Assembly (NCBI GenBank): GCA_036635475.1
Contig: JAVWQH010000020.1
Span: 1 to 41,120, forward strand
Length of the DNA: 41,120 nt
Direction of reading: 5' to 3'
Source: JAHHUA01 sp036635475
GTDB lineage: Bacteria; Bacillota; Clostridia; Oscillospirales; Ruminococcaceae
The notes beneath the pieces were generated by a model. The model had not been told where the DNA came from. It worked only from the letters and a program-made list of their open reading frames with translations, and searched no databases. Shown in pieces: positions 34,515 through 41,120 of this stretch. Within the stretch, counting starts at the first letter, position 1. The number at the start of each line of letters is the position of its first letter. The translations under genes were made by a program, and so were the position numbers.

Positions 34515-36005
34515 TTATTCCTCTATATCTCTAGAATATATGACACGGCAGAAATTTGCCTTATAAATTGTCCCATCTATTTCTTTCCACATTATCGGCT
34601 CTTGAATTTCGGTTTGTAGCAGTGTGTTTTTCTTTTCGTATGCTAAAGAAAGATAAGCCATAAGCTCAGCTAGTCCCATTTTGAGCGGATATGTTTCAAT
34701 TATTTGTGCAAGTGAAACAATTGGCTTTGTTTGCAGTATCTGGTCAATTTGGCTTTCAATCAGTTTTTTGTCAACAGAAATATGTGTATATAGGGCGCAG
34801 CCATCATCTTCTTGCACATCACCATAAACGAGTGTCGGTTCTTCTATTTTACTTGGAACAGGCGGGCTGAAAAGCGGTCTGTCAAACGGCAATGTAATTT
34901 CCGAATTTGTTCCGTCCATATCCATAAACATATCTCGAGGTATATCGTTCCTGATGTGAACTGCCGCTGTTTCTATCTCCTTAATAATCTGATTGATTCG
35001 CCGTTCTTCTTGCAGAAAGTTTTCGTCCACATAGCGGCGCAGTTGCTCCGAAACCACCACCAGTGTGTCTTGAACGTGCTTGCTCCCATTCACCCACTCA
35101 CGAATAATGTGATAAGCATTTTTACTTCCCGCTAATGTCTTGACTGCATCAAGCTCTCCTACACTGCGAATTGTTTGTTCAAAATCATCTTGTGCCGCAT
35201 GGGACATCAAAAAGTCAAAAAAGCCTTGAAAACTTTTCCCCTGCTCTGATTGCTGTATTCCGCTTTGATTTTGAAAGAAATCTTTTAATAACTCGCCTTT
35301 GCCTTTATCCCAACTGGTTATTTTGCCTTGCATTTCTTGGCGGAGGTCACGAAAATTCTGCTCTACAGAGCGAAAATCTGCCAGTATTTCTCGAGATATT
35401 TGCATTGCCTGTAAATAGCGTTCTTTTATTTGTACTGAATCTAGCACTTTCACATTGCCTTGCTGCACTCGTGCAATTTCTTCATCAATCTCCCCTTTGC
35501 GTCGTTCCAGTTCTTGAATGCGCCATTCTGGATCTTCGTCGGATTGTTCTACTATTTGATGGAAAAGTTGAAACACCAGCAGTAAACGTGACTCAGTTCC
35601 AACAAAACTTTGCGCTTTTAAACTTTGCACCCATTCAATTGCTTTTTGTGCCGAAGATGTTAAGTCGTAATGAACCTCATCGCTGTTTGCTGGATAAAAT
35701 TTGCGCAACCACCCAAAGTCATCATCTGCGCACTGTGTCAACAGTTCTTTTGCCGGAACTCGGTCATCTAATGGAATATTTGATTGTTCCATATGTGAAT
35801 CCCAACTGTTAATTAATTGATATTCAGGAAGTTCACGTTTATTATCTCTCACAAAAGTGGCATAGAGAAAGGAAATAATCAGAGATGCACGTGTGGCTGT
35901 CAGCAGTTTCCATGTGGGATTGTAGCTGCGTAAATTTTGCAAATATTCATATGACATATCATCAGAACTAAAATTTTTATCCATACCGTTCCTCATTTCT
36001 TGCAT
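34515..36005 (-). CDS. jetA: Wadjet JetA, MukF-like kleisin subunit (DUF3375)
   Basis: The 496-residue protein carries the DUF3375 N-terminal signature: YLQNLRSYNPTWKLLTATRA, then SFLYATF and a winged-helix region. A central coiled-coil follows (ELERRKGEIDEEIARVQQG). DUF3375 marks type I Wadjet JetA, the kleisin that bridges the JetC heads. It heads the jetABCD operon. The ATG at 36005 has GGAG 8 bases upstream; a second ATG seven codons in (GAGGA upstream) is an alternative start. Confidence 0.93.
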   Translation of the reverse strand: MQEMRNGMDKNFSSDDMSYEYLQNLRSYNPTWKLLTATRASLIISFLYATFVRDNKRELPEYQLINSWDSHMEQSNIPLDDRVPAKELLTQCADDDFGWLRKFYPANSDEVHYDLTSSAQKAIEWVQSLKAQSFVGTESRLLLVFQLFHQIVEQSDEDPEWRIQELERRKGEIDEEIARVQQGNVKVLDSVQIKERYLQAMQISREILADFRSVEQNFRDLRQEMQGKITSWDKGKGELLKDFFQNQSGIQQSEQGKSFQGFFDFLMSHAAQDDFEQTIRSVGELDAVKTLAGSKNAYHIIREWVNGSKHVQDTLVVVSEQLRRYVDENFLQEERRINQIIKEIETAAVHIRNDIPRDMFMDMDGTNSEITLPFDRPLFSPPVPSKIEEPTLVYGDVQEDDGCALYTHISVDKKLIESQIDQILQTKPIVSLAQIIETYPLKMGLAELMAYLSLAYEKKNTLLQTEIQEPIMWKEIDGTIYKANFCRVIYSRDIEE

Positions 36006-36320
36006 AGATTTTTCTCCATTTTCTTTGTAACAAAATTCTGTTTTTGCAAAAAAAGTTATCTCTCTGTTATCAAATTAGGGATATGGGTACAAGTTGTATG
36101 CTCCTATTATAGCTGAAAAATGTATAAGAACAAGCATATTCAAGGAATTATTAGAAACCCAAATTCCCTTTTATGCAAAATGCAATAATTCCCAAAAAAG
36201 TTTTATACTGTCTTTCAAATTCATTTATGATATTTTCCACTCATTGTATTGTACCTGTTTTCTTTTAAAAATTGGGATATCATTTCAATACCCCGAAGCC
36301 TGATTTTCATACAGACTTCG
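36006..36320. other. Intergenic region between sigK 3' end and jetA
   Basis: These 315 bases contain no gene. They hold the predicted jetA promoter (36106-36133), a roughly 100-base leader before jetA, an AT-rich stretch, and most of the terminator hairpin at 36287-36330. No tRNA, regulator gene or recombinase is seen here, so jetABCD carries no cognate mobility gene on this side. Confidence 0.7.
36106..36133 (-). promoter_or_regulatory. Probable jetABCD promoter
   Basis: On the minus strand TTGTTC (36128-36133) and TATAAT (36106-36111) are separated by 16 bases, about 100 bases before the jetA start codon. Confidence 0.65.
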
Positions 36321-36330
36321 GGGTATTTTT
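36287..36330 (+). terminator. Terminator-like hairpin at the right copy of the sigK end
   Basis: A perfect 12-bp stem (36287-36298 with 36316-36327) with a 17-base loop is followed by TTTTT on the plus strand. The T run points away from jetA: no plus-strand gene precedes it, so it looks like the relic of a terminator of a former convergent neighbour. On the minus strand, the direction of sigK, the tail has few T residues. Confidence 0.6.
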
Positions 36331-36399
36331 GCAATTATTTTCCGCATTTATCAAATTCTTCACGTAATCTAGCGATTGCTTTTGATTCCAACCTAGACA
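36321..36399. repeat. 79-bp direct repeat, right copy, bounding the Wadjet segment
   Basis: It is identical to 29229-29307 (see that entry) and in the same orientation, start to start 7092 bases apart. This copy is joined to the complete sigK 3' fragment. Recombination between the copies would remove jetABCD and leave sigK with its stop codon and the peroxiredoxin terminator. Confidence 0.93.
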
Positions 36400-36700
36400 C
36401 ATATGAACGAGAAATCCCCATTTTATTTGATATTTCTCTTTGCGTTAATGGCTTATGTCCCGCAAGACCATAGCGATTAATCATTATTTCACGTTCACGT
36501 TTATCAAGACAAGATGTCATATATTCGTAGAGTTTATCGGAATTTAATTTCAAATCCACATTGTCGATAATGTCCTCGTCGTCAGCCATAATGTCGCTTA
36601 AAGTTAAAGCATGCCCTTCTTTATCAGTGTCAATCGGGTCGGAAATGTAAACATCTTGTGCTGATTTTTTTTTGCTGCGAAAATACATCAGTATTTCATT
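36335..36700 (-). pseudogene. sigK: 3' part of sigK (sporulation sigma factor), separated from its 5' part
   Basis: Reading from the NEILM segment, about 120 residues match the C-terminal half of sigma-K: NEILMYFRSKKK, DPIDTDKEGHALTLSDI, and region 4 with REREIMINRYGL, TQREISNKMG and the recognition helix ISRSYVSRLE. Regions 1.2-2.3 are absent; the few residues before NEIL (M-R-I-A) come from the neighbouring insert. The closeness to sigma-K is clear from the KKxxxDV...DPI-x-x-DKEG segment, which differs in sigma-E. The gene is cut at the site where B. subtilis skin interrupts sigK. It should be restored by excision during sporulation; the 5' part must lie outside the window. Confidence 0.88.
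36696..36700 (-). other. Putative attachment core (AATGA) of the skin-like element
   Basis: The minus-strand pentamer AATGA in the NEILM codons of sigK is the known crossover core of B. subtilis skin. Here it also contains the TGA stop codon of the serine recombinase. The exact crossover is inferred, since the other junction is not visible. Confidence 0.6.
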
Positions 36701-38426
36701 TGCTATCCTCACATAGTGGCTCTATATCGGTATCGTCACTTGGCAATGGCGGCAGCTCAATATCTTCATCACGGCTACCAAATAAATAGATATGCACATT
36801 TTCGCCGTCCCAAACGACCTTTCTCACAAAGGTGCGTAGGGCGGCTCTTTTTTGCTCGATATTCATATTGTCAAAGGTATTCTTGAAAGAGGACAGAATG
36901 TCACGGAGAATATCAAACTCAATATCCGACAATTCATGCTGTTTGGTTAAACTCTCCATCTCGTCAATGTTTTGCCGAATGCCCTTACATTTGCCGTCAA
37001 GCTCCTCAATTTGAGCCATAATGTATTCTTCAGATGCCGTACCGCTTGCTCTTGACAGGGTAGTTACTAAGGCTTTTATTTCGATTTCTGTATCAGAATA
37101 GAGCTTATGCAGTCTCGCAAGCTCTGCGTCGTTTTGCGTCGCGTCTTGACTTAGTATCTTTTGACAATTCTGTAATTCCCAAATAAAAGCCGAGGGTTCC
37201 TCCGACAGCTTTTTAATTTCATTGCAGACAAGCGCGTCCAGCATATTCCCATTGGGATTTTTAATGTCACAGTTGTGCATACGACTACGCTCTTTCATGG
37301 CACAGAGATAGTTATAGATGTATTCACCCTTTGTGTTTTTGCGTTGGCTTAGCTTTGGACGCATATAATCACCGCAATTGCCGCAGAACAACAGCCCGGA
37401 GAGCAGCGCCACATTGCTCTTGGGCTTGCGATAGGATTTCGATTTGTTTTGTTCCAACTGCTTCTGCACACGAATCCAGTCAATGCCACTGACTAATCCT
37501 GTATGCTTGCCAACCGCAATAATCCAGTCGCCCATATCCCTTGTTTCATTGGCTTTGCCACGAGTCTGCACCGTCTTGTTGTATGCCATAATTCCGTGTT
37601 TAGAATCAAAATCGGTTTCGGTTGCGAACAGATCAAGCCCTTGTTCTGTAAAATAGGCATAGCTTTCCTTGTCAGCAATCATATACACGGGGTTTTCTAA
37701 AATGTTTTTAATGGCAAAACGTGTAAAGTTACGATTGTTTTTTGTCATAATTCCACGTTGAATTAAAAAGGTTTCGGTTTGGGTGAGAGAATTGGTTTCA
37801 ATAAATTTATCATAAATCAGTTTGACAAGCTGGGCTTCTTCAGGGATAATCGTTAGCTTAAACGCTTTTCTGATTTTTCCGTCTACAGTGACTTTTTGCG
37901 TGCTTTCCGACTGATAGCCTGTGGGTGTCGTTCCACCGAGCCATCTGCCTGTTTTGGCAAGCTCCTGCATATTATCCCGGATACGCTCGGCAATGGTTTC
38001 ACGCTCCAACTGCGAAAAAACCGAAGCAATATACATCATGGCTCGTCCCATTGGAGAGGAAGTGTCAAACTGTTCTTTAATGGAAATAAAGCCAATATTC
38101 AATTGATTTAGTTCTTCAATCAGCTTTGCAAAATCCCCAATATTACGGCTGATACGGTCAAGGCGATAGCAAACGATATGGGTAAATTCTTTGTTTTCCG
38201 CTTTTCGCATCATCTGCTGAAACTGTGGACGATCCATGTGTCCGCCGCTGAAGCCCTCATCTTCAAAAATCATGACATCGCTCTCGTTAAACTGCGGAAA
38301 ATGCACAGCTATATATTGTTTGCACAGCTCAATTTGATTTTCAATACTTTCACCCTTACCGGTGAACTTTGATTTGCGAGAATATATCGCAATTTTATTA
38401 GGAATCTTATTTTTATCATTTACCAT
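36696..38426 (-). CDS. Large serine recombinase, SpoIVCA-like
   Basis: The 576-residue recombinase begins with a resolvase domain (nucleophile S16 in AIYSRKS; CYRLDRISRN; the SVFSQLERETIAERIRDNM helix), continues with the recombinase domain, then a zinc-ribbon (LFCGNCGDYMRPKL, later CAMKERSRMHNC) and a coiled-coil tail. It would cut and rejoin DNA through a phosphoserine link. The gene directly abuts the interrupted sigK, and its stop codon overlaps the presumed core site, the arrangement of a skin-like excision system. It is visibly richer in G+C than the backbone. A ribosome site (AAGGCGG) and a promoter (38463-38491) precede it. An excision (Xis-like) factor is not seen in the window. Confidence 0.9.
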   Translation of the reverse strand: MVNDKNKIPNKIAIYSRKSKFTGKGESIENQIELCKQYIAVHFPQFNESDVMIFEDEGFSGGHMDRPQFQQMMRKAENKEFTHIVCYRLDRISRNIGDFAKLIEELNQLNIGFISIKEQFDTSSPMGRAMMYIASVFSQLERETIAERIRDNMQELAKTGRWLGGTTPTGYQSESTQKVTVDGKIRKAFKLTIIPEEAQLVKLIYDKFIETNSLTQTETFLIQRGIMTKNNRNFTRFAIKNILENPVYMIADKESYAYFTEQGLDLFATETDFDSKHGIMAYNKTVQTRGKANETRDMGDWIIAVGKHTGLVSGIDWIRVQKQLEQNKSKSYRKPKSNVALLSGLLFCGNCGDYMRPKLSQRKNTKGEYIYNYLCAMKERSRMHNCDIKNPNGNMLDALVCNEIKKLSEEPSAFIWELQNCQKILSQDATQNDAELARLHKLYSDTEIEIKALVTTLSRASGTASEEYIMAQIEELDGKCKGIRQNIDEMESLTKQHELSDIEFDILRDILSSFKNTFDNMNIEQKRAALRTFVRKVVWDGENVHIYLFGSRDEDIELPPLPSDDTDIEPLCEDSK

Positions 38427-38462
38427 ATCCGCACCGCCTTATCATGTTATGTATTTAGTTTA

Positions 38463-38491
38463 ATTATAACACAACGGCTCTAAAATGTCAT
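38463..38491 (-). promoter_or_regulatory. Probable recombinase promoter
   Basis: On the minus strand ATGACA (38486-38491) and TATAAT (38463-38468) are separated by 17 bases, 37 bases upstream of the recombinase ATG. It looks like a vegetative sigma-A promoter; I do not see a convincing sigma-E site of the kind that drives B. subtilis spoIVCA. Confidence 0.55.
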
Positions 38492-38521
38492 GTGCATTCT
38501 AAAAATTTATTTAAGGCAACA

Positions 38522-38601
38522 CTGCGCAACGGCATAAAAATCCACGCAGTTAGCCAGTGATGGCGTAACACGTGGAAAATCCTTAGTATTTACTTGCGCA
38601 G
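38522..38601. repeat. Nested imperfect palindrome in the recombinase upstream region
   Basis: CTGCGCAA (38522-38529) and TTGCGCAG (38594-38601) form the outer arms; inside them CCACG pairs with CGTGG and GTTAGCCA with TGGC(G)TAAC around a GTGA loop. The whole could fold into one long hairpin. A further hairpin, CTGCCAGAC/GTCTGTCAG with one mismatch, lies at 38617-38637. No gene is seen in 38427-38666. It may be a MITE-like remnant, a structured RNA or a recombinase accessory site. Confidence 0.45.
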
Positions 38602-38666
38602 ACAACCCAAATCAAGCTGCCAGACAACGTCTGTCAGCCAGAATCAGAATGTACGACAAATTTTGC

Positions 38667-39335
38667 TTAATATAGGTTTGCCAAAATTCCTTTATGGTCA
38701 GATAATTTTTTCTCATGGTTCCACTCCATGACTGAAACAGCTGACTCGCCTATAAATCGGCGAGAAATAGCGATATGGTCAATGCATTGTGGCTGTTGCC
38801 TTGTAAGCAGCTCAAGGTAATTCTTTTCAAAGGATTTTTCCAAAGTAAGTCTTGCATCCTTGGTGTAATAATAGTTGTCCGAAAAGCTGCAATTATAGTC
38901 GCCACATACACACAATGATTTTCCATTTGCTGTTAAGCGTGCAATATCGGCTATAATGCATGGTAAATCTATTTTATAGTTTATTTGTCTGTTACCGAAT
39001 ATGCCCATAATGACGCCATAAACAAGCAGATTGCCAAATTCGGTAGCGACCTCAATACAGATGGCAGTATATTTATCAAAGGTGTGATATTGCTTGATTA
39101 CCTCATAATTGGTAAATATAGACACTCGGCTTTCGCTACTGCGATAATTGATACTTGAAGAAATAGGTACGGGTGTTTTAAAGCACGACCTATAATCCAA
39201 ACGGAGTTGCTCATCCGTTTCTGTAAGAACAAAAATATCTGCATTTTTCCGTATACAGATTTCCATTATTAAAGGTAGCTTGTTTTTATGGCACAATCGT
39301 TCTACATTCCAAGTTGCAATTTTAATAATACTCAT
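38667..39335 (-). CDS. Endonuclease/exonuclease/phosphatase (EEP) family protein
   Basis: The 222-residue protein keeps every EEP catalytic element: KIATWNVER (Asn10, Glu12), LTETD, GDYNCSF (GDxN), IDHIAIS and the terminal SDHKGI. It should be a Mg2+-dependent phosphodiesterase acting on nucleic acid, phosphoinositide-like or other phosphate esters; the substrate cannot be read. The ATG lies immediately after GGGAGG, an unusually close spacing. It sits between the type III Res gene and the recombinase on the same strand, so it is cargo of the skin-like element. Confidence 0.85.
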   Translation of the reverse strand: MSIIKIATWNVERLCHKNKLPLIMEICIRKNADIFVLTETDEQLRLDYRSCFKTPVPISSSINYRSSESRVSIFTNYEVIKQYHTFDKYTAICIEVATEFGNLLVYGVIMGIFGNRQINYKIDLPCIIADIARLTANGKSLCVCGDYNCSFSDNYYYTKDARLTLEKSFEKNYLELLTRQQPQCIDHIAISRRFIGESAVSVMEWNHEKKLSDHKGILANLY

Positions 39336-39353
39336 CCTCCCAACAACTGCTGT

Positions 39354-39407
39354 TCAAAGGCAAATATCTTCGGCACTTTTATCAATCTGGTAGTCCATGA
39401 GTTCCAT
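39354..39407 (-). other. Short open stretch between res and the EEP gene
   Basis: A 17-codon minus-strand frame reads MELMDYQIDKSAEDICL followed by TGA, and is open for about a dozen codons before the Met. The composition looks protein-like, as if it were the end or beginning of a lost gene. It could also be chance sequence. No function is suggested. Confidence 0.2.
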
Positions 39408-39430
39408 TGAGGAGATGGGATGTTCCTCGT

Positions 39431-41120
39431 CTAATTTTTCAGCTTAAATTCATTCCAAGATCGTGCGACTCGCAGCGTCATTTCGTTTTCCAAAGCCCTA
39501 AAATGCTGTTCACCACAATGGATTTTCAGCTGTTCTGTTGTTCGCAGATTCCACGTATCAGTGCCCTTGGTTTCCAACACAAAGTAGAGCTTTTCGCTGC
39601 CATTCTTGTCGAGGTAAACCGCCCAGTCGGGGTTGTAGGTGCCAATCGGCGTTTCAATTTTAAATCGGGACGGAAGCTTGAAAAACAATTTGACATCAGG
39701 GTCATTGTCCAGTGCCACAGCAAACGGCTTTTCTATGGTGGAGCTGTCGTAAACCACATAATCGTATACGCTGTTTTTGACCGCCACTGCATCCTTGTCT
39801 AAGTTCGCCGTAAGCTCCGCTGCATCGAAAATCTCCATGGCAAAATACGCTTGCCCATCCAGCTTCACATATTTAATTCCATCAATGGCAAGCGCGTGGC
39901 GATTCCTACGAATGATCGTAAGCGCCTGCTCCAAAAATGCCTGTGGGTTGTGAAGGAAGTCTCCGGATCTGCCACTTTCCATCAGAATACGGCGCACGGT
40001 AGCGCGTTTCATCAGTGTTTCTTCGCTGATGATGCTGATGATGTGCGGAAGTGTTTCATAGGTGCCTTCCAAATCGGTCACCTTCATGCCGCGTTCAAAA
40101 TGGGTCACACCGGCATTTTCAATGTTGATATCCGCTGTTTGTGTCATCAAACGTGCTTTTGGAATTGGCGGCATTTCCTGCAAATCCTGAACGCTCCTGT
40201 CCACCAATTTTTCGGTGTCAATTTGCACACGGTAAGCTGTTTTCTGCTTAATCTTATCCCACAATTCACAAAATTCCGGCGAAATGAGCACCTGCTTATT
40301 CAGCCGTACTGTTACTTCACGAGAAGCGTCTCGTAGCGGCGGGCGCTGGTCAGCACGAATAATAATTGTTTCAAAACGACTGCGGGCTGCTTCGAATTTT
40401 TGGGGCAAATCCAAGGTGCCGCTCAGCAGGGCGTTTTTCATCGTATCTTTGATTTTGCCGCTTTTCGTGATGTAATCTTTTTCCTCAAAATGCTCCATAA
40501 GCTCTGCGGCTTCTTCGTGGCTCACCGTTTTTTCAATTGTGATAGTTTCCGTATAGCTTGCACCAACGATATCCTCTGTTTTGACTTCTGTGTTTTCCGC
40601 CACTGCTTTGATTAGACTTTCCTTTGCGGTTTCCATTTGCGGGGGGAGAGAAGCTGCTTCTGCTACTACTGCTCTTGCCGCTTCGGTTGGCTTGCCATTT
40701 TCGGTCAGATAACCGTGGTTGACCATGTAATCTACCACCAACTTTGCATCCTGCTCATCCACCGTTTTTTCCTGCACGATTTTTTCCTCATAGGTCATGC
40801 CCTCAAATAGGCTAAGCTGCAAAATACCAAACTTGACGCCGGTTTCCGATTCGATTTCTCGTTGTAGGGTTTCCGCAAATTCCGCAAAGCTCTCATTTGC
40901 CATCACGTGCAGCACATTGATGCTTTTGTCCTCAATTCTCTCGCCGTCTTGATTTACACAAAGGCGCAGACCTCTGCCCACCTTTTGACGGCAGGTGAAG
41001 GTGGATTTTTGCTCAATCAGCGTACAAACTTGAAACACATTCGGGTTATCCCAGCCCTCTTTTAATGCGGAATGCGACCAGATGAAGCGCAAGGGGCAGT
41101 CAAAGCTAAGCAGCCATTCC
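39431..41120 (-). CDS. res: Type III restriction enzyme Res subunit, C-terminal part (truncated by the window edge)
   Basis: The frame is open to the right edge of the window, where it reads EWLLSFDCPLRFIWSHSALK, so the first part of the gene is outside. Visible are the SF2 helicase motifs SALKEGWDNPNVF and QKVGRGLRL (motif VI), and a C-terminal PD-(D/E)xK nuclease (NPDWAVYL ... FVLETKGT). Res with a Mod methyltransferase forms a type III restriction-modification enzyme that translocates and cuts unmodified DNA; mod should lie further upstream. About 563 of an expected 1000 or so residues are present. G+C content, about half in sampled lines, is well above the AT-rich backbone, indicating transfer. 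Confidence 0.92.
   Translation of the reverse strand, partial: EWLLSFDCPLRFIWSHSALKEGWDNPNVFQVCTLIEQKSTFTCRQKVGRGLRLCVNQDGERIEDKSINVLHVMANESFAEFAETLQREIESETGVKFGILQLSLFEGMTYEEKIVQEKTVDEQDAKLVVDYMVNHGYLTENGKPTEAARAVVAEAASLPPQMETAKESLIKAVAENTEVKTEDIVGASYTETITIEKTVSHEEAAELMEHFEEKDYITKSGKIKDTMKNALLSGTLDLPQKFEAARSRFETIIIRADQRPPLRDASREVTVRLNKQVLISPEFCELWDKIKQKTAYRVQIDTEKLVDRSVQDLQEMPPIPKARLMTQTADINIENAGVTHFERGMKVTDLEGTYETLPHIISIISEETLMKRATVRRILMESGRSGDFLHNPQAFLEQALTIIRRNRHALAIDGIKYVKLDGQAYFAMEIFDAAELTANLDKDAVAVKNSVYDYVVYDSSTIEKPFAVALDNDPDVKLFFKLPSRFKIETPIGTYNPDWAVYLDKNGSEKLYFVLETKGTDTWNLRTTEQLKIHCGEQHFRALENEMTLRVARSWNEFKLKN

Noticed and set aside
30600..36000. Many plus-strand reading frames of 60-165 codons across the jet genes
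   Set aside because: They lie antisense to complete, motif-bearing jet genes, lack ribosome sites and look like translation shadows.
29229..36399. Insertion-sequence or transposon explanation for the direct repeats
   Set aside because: Repeats of 79 bp are far longer than target duplications, no terminal inverted repeats or transposase are present, and the repeat is host gene sequence.
36335..36700. Assignment of the sigma fragment to sigma-E or sigma-G
   Set aside because: The KKxxxDV...DPI-x-x-DKEG segment and the ISRSYVSRLE recognition helix fit sigma-K; sigma-E has a different linker, and the interruption position is that of sigK.
36696..36712. An ATG start (Met-Arg-Ile-Ala) for the sigma fragment
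   Set aside because: Those codons lie within the recombinase's 3' end and only continue the sigK frame by chance; the fragment is the 3' half of a split gene.
1..41120. CRISPR array, rRNA or tRNA genes
   Set aside because: No regularly spaced repeats and no cloverleaf or rRNA-like sequence were recognised.

Overview
The window is a low-G+C, Gram-positive chromosome segment, most likely from an anaerobic, endospore-forming member of the Clostridia (Oscillospiraceae/Ruminococcaceae-like). Evidence: a HrcA-type CIRCE operator before groESL, strong GGAGG ribosome sites with several TTG starts, OmpR- and YcbB-type two-component systems, an F-ATPase operon with a Na+-type c subunit, and a sporulation sigma-K fragment. 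Genus cannot be fixed from the sequence alone.

Bases 1-29,200 are ordinary host backbone. groES-groEL (CIRCE controlled) converge on a four-gene minus-strand group: a DUF5685 protein, a J-domain protein with a ten-cysteine tail, a small ECF-S-like membrane protein and a CitG-like protein. Then come mntP, a GlnK/GlnL-like two-component pair, murI, an OmpR-type regulator/kinase/HtrA cluster, and ychF. The complete ATP synthase operon follows (two small accessory subunits, then atpB-E-F-H-A-G-D-C), then a GNAT acetyltransferase, a radical SAM protein, a three-gene ABC importer, rqcH, and an AhpC-like peroxiredoxin that contains no cysteine at all.

Bases 29,200-41,120 are an accessory region built around sigK. 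A minus-strand 3' fragment of sigK (36335-36700) is cut at the codons for Asn-Glu in the ANEILM segment, the position of the Bacillus subtilis skin interruption. A large serine recombinase (SpoIVCA-like) abuts it, and its TGA stop codon lies within the AATGA pentamer that is the presumed crossover core. The N-terminal half of sigK is not in the window and should lie beyond the right edge. Inside this skin-like element are an exonuclease/endonuclease/phosphatase-family protein and the C-terminal part of a type III restriction enzyme (Res), both visibly richer in G+C than the backbone.

Downstream of the sigK 3' fragment is a complete type I Wadjet anti-plasmid system, jetA-jetB-jetC-jetD. It is enclosed by a perfect 79-bp direct repeat (29229-29307 and 36321-36399) made of the last codons of sigK, its stop codon and the tail of a terminator. 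The 7.1-kb Wadjet segment therefore looks like an island inserted at the 3' end of sigK, next to a second, skin-like insertion in the middle of the same gene. This double occupation of one sporulation gene by two defence-bearing inserts is the most notable feature of the window.
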